This document shows positions 57,323 to 64,000 of a stretch of DNA of 64,000 nt, in pieces. The first letter of the stretch is position 1; every line of letters starts with the position of its first letter. The translations under genes were made by a program, and so were the position numbers. The notes beneath the pieces are model-generated. The model had not been told where the DNA came from, searched no databases, and saw nothing but the letters and a program-made list of their open reading frames with translations. Origin of the DNA: Clarkia xantiana subsp. parviflora (Eukaryota; Streptophyta; Magnoliopsida; Myrtales; Onagraceae); NCBI GenBank assembly GCA_036873135.1, contig JAPTYO010000015.1, positions 8,597,683 through 8,661,682 on the forward strand, read 5' to 3'.

Positions 57323-58819
57323 CTAGGTGGCTACCCCGCGCTTTGCGCGGTAATCGTAATTAATTTCGTTATTTTTATATGTTTAATTTATTTTTGATAA
57401 TGCATATTGTAAAAATGAAAGTTATAAGTATTTAGTAAGTGAATAAGTATTACAATAACTTTTTACTATTTATTTTATTAAATATATACAATACATTAAT
57501 AAATTTTATTATATTTAATTAATGGAAATTTATTTAATAAATAATAAATAATTATAAATTAGACAATATCGGATATATATATATTTGATGGTTAATTAGT
57601 GTGAATTGATATTAATTTTTATGATATTTATTTGTATTGTATTACACTTTTTCATATGTAAGTCATAACATGTGAACATATACTTATTTCTCATATACTA
57701 TCAATTAATTGTTAAAAATAAAAATCTATACTTAAAAATATTTATATGAATTTTTTTTGTACAAATGTAAGATGATTAAAAATCAAATATAATAAAAAAA
57801 ATATAAATTTAAAGTTAGATTTTTATTATTATTATTATATATTAAATATAGATGTATTTACGTTTTTTTTTTTTTCTGCCTATGTATATTAATAAACTAA
57901 AACCAAAATAATCTTCATATTATGTATTACAAAAATAAAGCATAAATAAAAAATATTTATTATTTTAATGGATTATTATTATTATTATTATTATTAATTA
58001 TAATTTAATGTACTAAAAAAACTTAATGTGTTTCAAAATTGCATGTGGGGTTTTATAAAAATTTAAAGTGTTCACATATTATACAAAGAAAAAAAAATTA
58101 TACCACTTAAGTGTAAGATACAACTTAGTTGAGCCAATATGACTGAGTAAAAAATCATTTTTTACTTATCAATGTTATATGCCTCCCAACCAAATAATAT
58201 TATCTATACATTCTATAAAATTGAAAAATATTAAAATACAATCCTAATAATTTAAATATTGTGTAAAAAATAATTGTTGATATAATAAATTCTATACTTC
58301 GAACATTGTTTTACAAAATTACATTAATGTAACGTGTAAATATATTATAATTTTAATTAAAAATATATGTAATATACTTAAAATATAGTTATTAAATTAT
58401 TTTTTTTAATAATTATTATAATATAAAATTAACAAATATCTACACGTACTAATTTTCCACATTATGTATTTTATTATTCCATAAAATATGTAGCAAAAAA
58501 ACTTAAGTAAATCATAAAATTACTATCATGAAACTTATACATGTGAAATAAAATATATGTGAATGGCCAAAAAATAAATAAATAAAAGAGATGTGGTGTT
58601 ACAAATTTTGTGGAACATTTGTAACTTACTTTGAGAATGATTGAGGAGTGTTGCAACATTTTGAGATAAGCCACATGGCATGCCTCATAGGATTGATAAT
58701 TTTGGATTTGACATGGACCAATTAGAAGTTATAGATTTGACATTAGGATTGAGAAATTGTGTTTAAAAACCTATTTGTCATAATTCTATGTAACTTTTCA
58801 AGATTATATTATATATAGA
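57323..58819 (-). mobile_element. Non-autonomous Helitron 3
   Basis: Minus strand 5' TCTATATATAATATAATC at 58819, 3' hairpin CCGCGCAAAGCGCGG then GGTAGCCACCTAG at 57323, bounded by A and T. 1497 bp, very AT-rich, with an (ATT)n run near 57968-57994. No coding capacity. Confidence 0.78.
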
Positions 58820-58889
58820 TACCTAAACAAATTGTTGAAATTCAGCGGGGGCAAGTGCCCCCACTGACCCCTTCACAGCTTCGTCCTTG

Positions 58890-59492
58890 CAGGAACGGGT
58901 ACGCCGCGATCCCTGAAACACGATCCTCAAACTTGGTCTTCAACTTCCTCGAACTTAGTCTCTAAATCCGAATCCTGCACAAGGGGCAGTAACCAGCGTG
59001 GGAGAGGGGATGCTGGTTGGGCCCTCTCCGACGCTCAAGTCAAAATTTTCTAGAGAGAGAAAGCCTTTATAGAGAGAAGTCAGAGCATCCAATGTCCAAA
59101 ATGCGGGAGTTGTTCAAAATGGGAGACCTAGGCCCCTATTTATAGGGAACTTAAGGATCATGCCATGTTATGAACTACTTGATGCCGGTATGAAGGATGA
59201 CGTATACCGTCATCAAGGTAGACTATGCGTGCACCGCCTTCTCGCACTTGGCAAAATAATCGGGATGAGAGCGCGGAGAATATCGGTAATCCGGTCCCAC
59301 CCGGATTGTTTAGCAATCCGGGCAGGGTCCGGATTGCCTTAGGGCAATCCGGAAGTCCTCCGGTCCGGGTACTGCGCGTATTCCGGACCGTTTTAGAATT
59401 GGGTGTCCGCGGAAGAGTTCTTTTACGGGTTTTAGAGTTTTTGGCGAGGCCCGAAATGTAAATACGAACCCGAATTGGACTGATATCTAACA
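58890..59492 (-). repeat. Gypsy (Tat-like) LTR, minus strand
   Basis: Minus strand starts TGTTAGATATCAGTCCAATT at 59492. Carries CCGGATTGCC repeats, a TATA-like CTATTTATAGGGGCC and TACTGCCCCTTGTGCAGG, as in the LTR at 16961. The other end is separated by the hAT element. No internal gene next to it, so probably solo or truncated. Confidence 0.75.
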
Positions 59493-59891
59493 ATACCGAT
59501 AAAGGAGGTAAATACATATCGATCACATTTAGCAGTCTATGCAAAGAACGTGAAATAATTCATCATGTGAGTATCCATCCCTTGTACACCGCATAAAAAA
59601 AGTGTCACTAAACATCGTAATCGTAGCTCCTCCTATACATAGTTTGGTCAATGACGTCACAATAAAATTTTCCGATCTCCTGTTAGGGTGACTCTTTGCA
59701 TACAACTACGAACTACCTATATATTGAATCGTTTACATTCTAAGTCAATTAACACTACTCCATATAAGCTATGGACTGATTATGAGCTAAATCTATCTAA
59801 CCAACGCCCATGGATCTTTGGGCCTATACACACGAAACAACTAGTCGATTCAGATAGTTGTGTCCTCGAGGGAGAATGGGTATCTTCATAA
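59493..59891 (+). pseudogene. Copia integrase, C-terminal core (element E)
   Basis: Reads DKGGKYISITFSSLCKEREI, HHVSIPCTPHKKSVTKHRNRS, then TYILNRLHSKSINTTPYKLW and TDYELNLS. It fits SD.GGEY....F...C...GI..... TPQQNGV.ERRNR and A.YLLNR.PSKS...TPYELW. The catalytic Glu is replaced by Lys, and stops occur near 59640-59660. Continues element E across the nested insertions. Confidence 0.8.
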
Positions 59892-60780
59892 TATAGTCAA
59901 ATGTTTTCAAGAGTTATGCCTTCAAATCGTCAATTTATAAAATTAAAATTTGAATATTAATTTTTAGGGTTAAAAACTTATAAACTGTCTGAAGATATTG
60001 AAATTTAGTGTCTGACGTTTAAATTGAGTGTTTGAGGTTTCATGTTTGTTGAAATTTGGTGTCTCCGTTTGTTTTTGCTGTTAAGTCAAATAGAAAGTGG
60101 TCACGTGACGAACACGTGACCTGCAAAAAATCTATACTAAAAAACGCCCCTCTCCAAAAGTGTGCCCCTCACTTGCCCTATTAAAAAGATGAAAATATCC
60201 CTCAGTGCCAAAAAAATATCTACGACTATACTTCTACCCCTCTTCCGGCACTTTGTTCACACCACCCACACTCTTCTCTACTCACTCAAAATTCAAATTC
60301 CCCCAAATGCTGAAGAAGCAAAACCTAGGGTTTGCTCAGGCATTATTTTCCGACGATTTATGGTGATTTTCGGCGTCTGGCAGCAAGGAATTCCGGCGGA
60401 GCGAAGGAAGTATCACTAGGACACTATTCTGACAAGGTGACAGTACTGTTTCACGGAAGAGGACGACATTCAACCTCGTCGTTTGCCCTGTGTAATTTAA
60501 TTTAACATAAATTTGGGTTTTTTGGGTTAATCCGAACAGGGTTTGTTTAAATTACGGGAATTGAAGTGTATTTGGTCCAAGTTTCAGTTTTGAATGGTTC
60601 TAGTGTTTCAATTTTTTTAGGAATATTGTTGAAGTTCGGTTATTTACAATTTTAGAGTGATTAAACGTTTCAGAACTCAAACTTGAAGAAGTTTTCGGTG
60701 ATTTGCAAGTTTGATAGAAGTGCGTTGAAAAATTGAAACTTGAACAGGTAGTTGTTCAATTTATTGGCATTTAGAGTAGT
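59892..60780. mobile_element. Mutator-like end and unassigned sequence
   Basis: The block GGTGTCTCCGTT ... GGTCACGTGACGAACACGTGACC (60055-60122) matches, as reverse complement, the right part of the Mutator-like element at 18011-18780. A possible end GGGTTAAAAACTTATAAACT lies near 59967. Sequence to 60480 (including an 85-codon frame at 60162-60419) has a gene-like 5' composition but no recognised domain. The other terminus was not found. Confidence 0.4.
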
Positions 60781-61351
60781 TGAGCCGTCGTAATAGGAGC
60801 CCATTAATATAAGCCCAACATGCTTTGTCTAATTGGGGTACGACATATAGGGGATTTCGGGTCAGGCTGAAATCCCCATGGGCCATTCGCGGCCCATACG
60901 AGCCGGTCCAATTGAGACACATGGTGTGGTTGAAATAGAGAGAAACTCACTAATGGTTTTGCTCACCTCGTCTTATAAATAGGAGGTGATAGGGATTTCT
61001 TGGGGTTTTTCATTCTCTCCATTTTAATAGTCACAAAGAAATCTTCTCTCATTGGCACAAGGAGTTTCGGCCAAACCTATCACACAAAGAGTAGGTGCCA
61101 AATTACTTCAAGTAATTCACCCCGGAGATCCATCTGGCAACCAGATTGAAAGAGGCTTTGCAGTGGAGACCATTACCTTCAGATGACCTCCTTGACAAGA
61201 GTCACTGAAGGACACCGTTCGGCATTCCGTGAACTCCTGTTGACAAATTGGCTACGGATTGCGATATAGGTATGTCCACCCTTTCCGCAGCGTATTTGTT
61301 ACCTGGAATGCATCTTTTTTTTATCCGGAATAATTCTCCATAAAACCATCA
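60781..61351 (+). repeat. Copia LTR, element D
   Basis: Starts near TGAGCCGTCGTAATAGGAGC (degenerate), has CTTATAAATAGGAGG (60972) as TATA box, ends ATAAAACCATCA and is followed by a primer site. Related to the A/B LTRs but diverged. Confidence 0.75.
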
Positions 61352-61352
61352 G

Positions 61353-61365
61353 TGGTATCAGAGCC
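61353..61365 (+). other. Primer binding site of copia element D
   Basis: TGGTATCAGAGCC, exact tRNA-Met-type site one base after the LTR. Confidence 0.88.
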
Positions 61366-62755
61366 TGTGTAGGGTGTTCATGATTTTAATAAAAACGTGA
61401 TTTTTATCATAAATTGGACTTCGGATTTTAAATCGAGGTAAAATTTGATCTAGAAAATTGCCCACCAACCCCTAAGGGTTGCAGCAGGGCCGCGGTGGCC
61501 ACGGCCAAGCCACCGGTAGCGGCGGAATATAGGGTGGCCAGGGTTGGCCGTCGCGAAGTCAAATCGCGACAGTAATTACCGATATTATGTGCATATTTTA
61601 GGAATATTTGAATATTTGGAGATAATTAGTTGCCTTGAAAAATTGATAATATATATTTACTGATAGATTTTATATTTAATGAATAATCAAATTAGTTATA
61701 GATATATTGCGCATTAAGGGCACGTTTGATTGCCGGTATTGCGATATCCTAATATCGGTATTAGTTAATACCGTGTTTGTGTCAACTTGGTATTGGTATT
61801 AGCTAATACTTGGTATTAGCTAATACTCAATTATAGAAGGAATTTGGTATTAATTAATACCATCTAAAAGTAAAGCATTAGCTAATACCAATCTCCTAAT
61901 TACCAATTTACCCTCGTAATATATGGCAAACTCTCACTGTTTACATCGTAGCTTCGGGCCGGACCCCGTTTACATCGAAACTTCGGACACGGGTCGGGCC
62001 GAGTCATGTTCAGGCCGGGCTGGGCAATTCGGGCCGTTCGGGCCGGGCTGGGTGATTCGGGCTGGGCTGGTCAGTTTGGGCCGGTCTGGGTGGTTCGGGC
62101 CAGGCAGGTCAATTCGGGTCGGGCTGTGCGCTTCGGGCCGAGCTGAGCAATTCGGGCTGTTCGGGTCGGGTTGCTTTGGTTAGTTCGGGCTAGAACGGGC
62201 TGGGTCGGGCTAATCACTTTTTTCAATTGTTTTGTACTATTTTCTTTATATATATACATATTTATACATTAGCAAAAATAATTTTTACTATTTATAAATA
62301 AATTTGATTTTTTTTTTATGAAAAATATTATTTTAAATAATTGAAGTTACTTTTTTTTGTTAAATTTATCTTTGTTAAATTAATCACATGTAAAATATAT
62401 CTTCATTGAAAATGCAAGTAAGGGTATTTAGGTCTTTTAGTCATTGTATTAGGATATCCTAATACAAAGTTCATTCAAATATTGTATTAGGATATCCTAA
62501 TACATGGCTCAATCAAACATTGTATTAGCTAAGCATGTATTAGCTAATACCGGTATTATGATATCGCAATACCGACAATTAAACGTGCCCTAATTATCTA
62601 TAGAATAATATCTATTACAATTATTGTTTCTTGGCGGCAAAGTTAAGTTTTCGGCGGATATAAAACCCTACTTAGCCGCCAAGTAATTAAAGTTTCGGAC
62701 CGGGTCAGTTTGGGCCGGAACTCAAATGTGCAAACGGGTCGCTTCGCTTGATCGG
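61366..62755 (+). other. Partial leader of copia element D
   Basis: Shares the GTAGGGTGTTCATGATTTTAA start and the GGCGGCAAAGTTAAG..TTAGCCGCC block with other leaders. Interrupted by a MITE (61718-62590) and cut at 62755 by a gypsy LTR; no gag follows. Confidence 0.55.
61718..62590. mobile_element. Harbinger-like MITE with GC-rich core
   Basis: Terminal inverted repeats of about 40 bp: GGGCACGTTTGATTGCCGG at the left and GGGCACGTTTAATTGTCGG as reverse complement of the right end, both followed by TATTGCGATATC. Target duplication TAA (61715-61717, 62591-62593). Subterminal TATTAGCTAATAC palindromes repeat. The core (about 61955-62210) is a CGGGC(T/C)GGGCTGGG-type minisatellite. No transposase. 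Confidence 0.85.
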
Positions 62756-64000
62756 TGTAAACACCTAATTTTGGTACGCGCGACACGAATATAACACGTT
62801 CAAAAATGTTATGTGTAACGCGTATAAAAAAGGAAATATTTAAATATAGAAGGTCGCAGGGTTGCAAAAAATAGGTTTAGCTTAAATTATGATAGTATAT
62901 ATGCATTAAATATCATGTAATATTCAGAAAATATATATTATATATTTATGACAATTTTCATAAATATATATATGTAATTTTCGGAATAATTAATGTGTAT
63001 ATTTAGGTAAATGTGTTTTCCTAATATTGAGACCTAATTTAGCTATAAAAGGGTACCTAGTATTAATATAAAACACACAGAAAATCATGTCATGAAAAAA
63101 ATAACATAATAATATACTATTTTACATCGATTTCCGTGCAGCCAATTTTTTTTCCTTTCCCAGCTTTTTCTCTCCCCCCGGCGAGAAGAATTTCGGCCAT
63201 CCTCCAGTCCCGGCGTTGGCCCTGTTGCTTCAGCCATCGGAGTCCTGTCGCTGCCCAGCCTCTGCGCCACCGCCAGTCGCCTGCGACTGTTACTGCGAGC
63301 TCTGGTTGTCCATCAGTTCGCCGGCCCTGACGCATAGGATTTCTGGTCGCCCCGCTGCTGCCGCCGAGCTTGCTTGCTGTCGCCAAAGCACACCCTGCCG
63401 GAGTCCCGTCGACGTTTTCTTCTGCTGCGCCGCTGGATCCCATCGCCGGAGCCTGAGCAGCAGTCACCGGAACTCCCACTGCTGCCTTCCCTTCGTCCTG
63501 CAGGTAGTCACGTACAGTTTTTTTTATTAATTTTAATATAATTATTTACTAATATTATTATTTGAGTTTCTGTTATTATTATTATTGCTATACCATGCTA
63601 ATTAATTAGTTTAGATGTAGATTAATTAAATAACGTGTTTTTTTTTTTGTATATGTGTATGACATGTAATTATTAGTTTGTATCATGATTTTAGGCATGT
63701 TTAGTTTAATTTAGATTTCATCTTATTTAGGAGTTTACGTGCTTAATAATTTTTTAGGTTAAGAATAATAATGTCGCACGAAATTAGTTTTTTTATCGTT
63801 AGATTATTCGTTGTAAAATTATGTTTGAGGTTTAAAATCGACAAATAGGTTAATCAAGTACTGAAAGGGCGTAATTAGAAAATATTTTTTTAATTCGTAA
63901 CAGAACCCCCGAACTCGAATTTCTGATCGTAGACCGATTTAATACCTAGGTGTTTAATTCGTTATTCGCTTAGGTAATTTAGGATTCTAGTTAGCCTTTA
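62756..64000 (+). repeat. Gypsy-like LTR, start only (runs off the window)
   Basis: TGTAAACACCTAATTTTGG is the typical start of a long plant gypsy LTR. TATA box at 63044, then a GC-rich transcribed-type block (63136-63500) ending in CTGCAG/GTAGTCACG, which looks like a 5' splice site. 63840-63945 matches the end of copy A at 19140-19242. Frames in the GC-rich block are open on both strands and are not supported as a gene. Confidence 0.6.
63044..63050 (+). promoter_or_regulatory. TATA box of gypsy-like LTR
   Basis: TATAAAA in TTAGCTATAAAAGGGTACC, about 290 bp after the LTR start; the strongest TATA match in this part. Confidence 0.55.

Larger units (their letters stand above)
55711..58889. 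mobile_element. hAT-like element carrying two Helitrons
   Basis: Left end CAGGGACGAAGCT, right end reverse complement CAAGGACGAAGCT, with GGGGGCAA and GGGGGCAAGTGCCCCC near the ends, a common plant hAT signature. Flanks CAGGGACT (55703-55710) and CAGGAACG (58890-58897) match at 6 of 8. No transposase seen. Removing Helitrons 2 and 3 leaves about 0.9 kb. Confidence 0.7.

Noticed and set aside
63117..63530. Frames of 104 and 120 codons on both strands, possible host first exon
   Set aside because: Lie within the GC-rich part of a gypsy-like LTR; both strands open, no domain, repeat relation to 19140-19242 downstream.

Overview
The window is plant nuclear DNA, most likely from a eudicot with a large, repeat-rich genome. 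I see no intact host gene. Almost every stretch that can be identified is a transposable element or its relic: Ty1/copia and Ty3/gypsy LTR retrotransposons with plant-type primer sites, hAT, Mutator-like and Harbinger-like DNA elements, non-autonomous Helitrons, and tRNA-derived SINE heads. Intergenic DNA is strongly AT-rich, and the coding relics carry stops and frameshifts.

Layout. 1-2233 is the end of a plus-strand copia pol (element 1). 2234-7950 is the 5' LTR, a long leader, gag and an RT piece of a second copia element inserted in element 1. 7947-17571 is a 5'-truncated, non-autonomous gypsy element of Tat/Retand type. It has a gag-protease gene, no visible reverse transcriptase or integrase, tandem repeats, a spliced antisense gene (12590-15020) and a 3' LTR. 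17572-22830 holds two copies of another gypsy-like LTR, one interrupted by a Mutator-like element and the other by a hAT element, with a copia LTR and a 15-bp-unit minisatellite between them. 22831-31466 is a plus-strand copia element A with both LTRs. Its 3' LTR abuts the 5' LTR of a related plus-strand element B.

Element B's 5' LTR (31467-31613 and 45728-46181) is split by a minus-strand copia element C (31614-45727), with a matching 5-bp target duplication. C is itself split in its RT by a younger copia element of another family (34317-39881) that has near-identical LTRs ending in TATA rather than TG/CA. B continues through leader and gag to 48640, where a gypsy LTR with gag (48641-49850) interrupts it. 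MITE-like DNA and largely uninformative AT-rich sequence follow to about 52.8 kb.

52800-59891 is one degraded copia integrase gene broken by a Helitron, a gypsy LTR and a hAT element, the last carrying two more Helitrons. 59892-64000 holds a Mutator-like end, a fourth copia LTR and leader (D) containing a Harbinger-like MITE, and the start of a gypsy LTR running off the window.

The elements do not form a pathway. Their relations are those of nested insertion and trans-mobilisation: several (the Tat-like element, the Helitrons, the MITEs) lack enzymes and would depend on autonomous relatives elsewhere. The most interesting signals are the spliced antisense gene in the gag-pro-only gypsy element, the conserved ~2.1-kb leader with a palindrome shared by four copia copies, the TATA-ended copia element, and a chimeric LTR at 31.6-32.3 kb.
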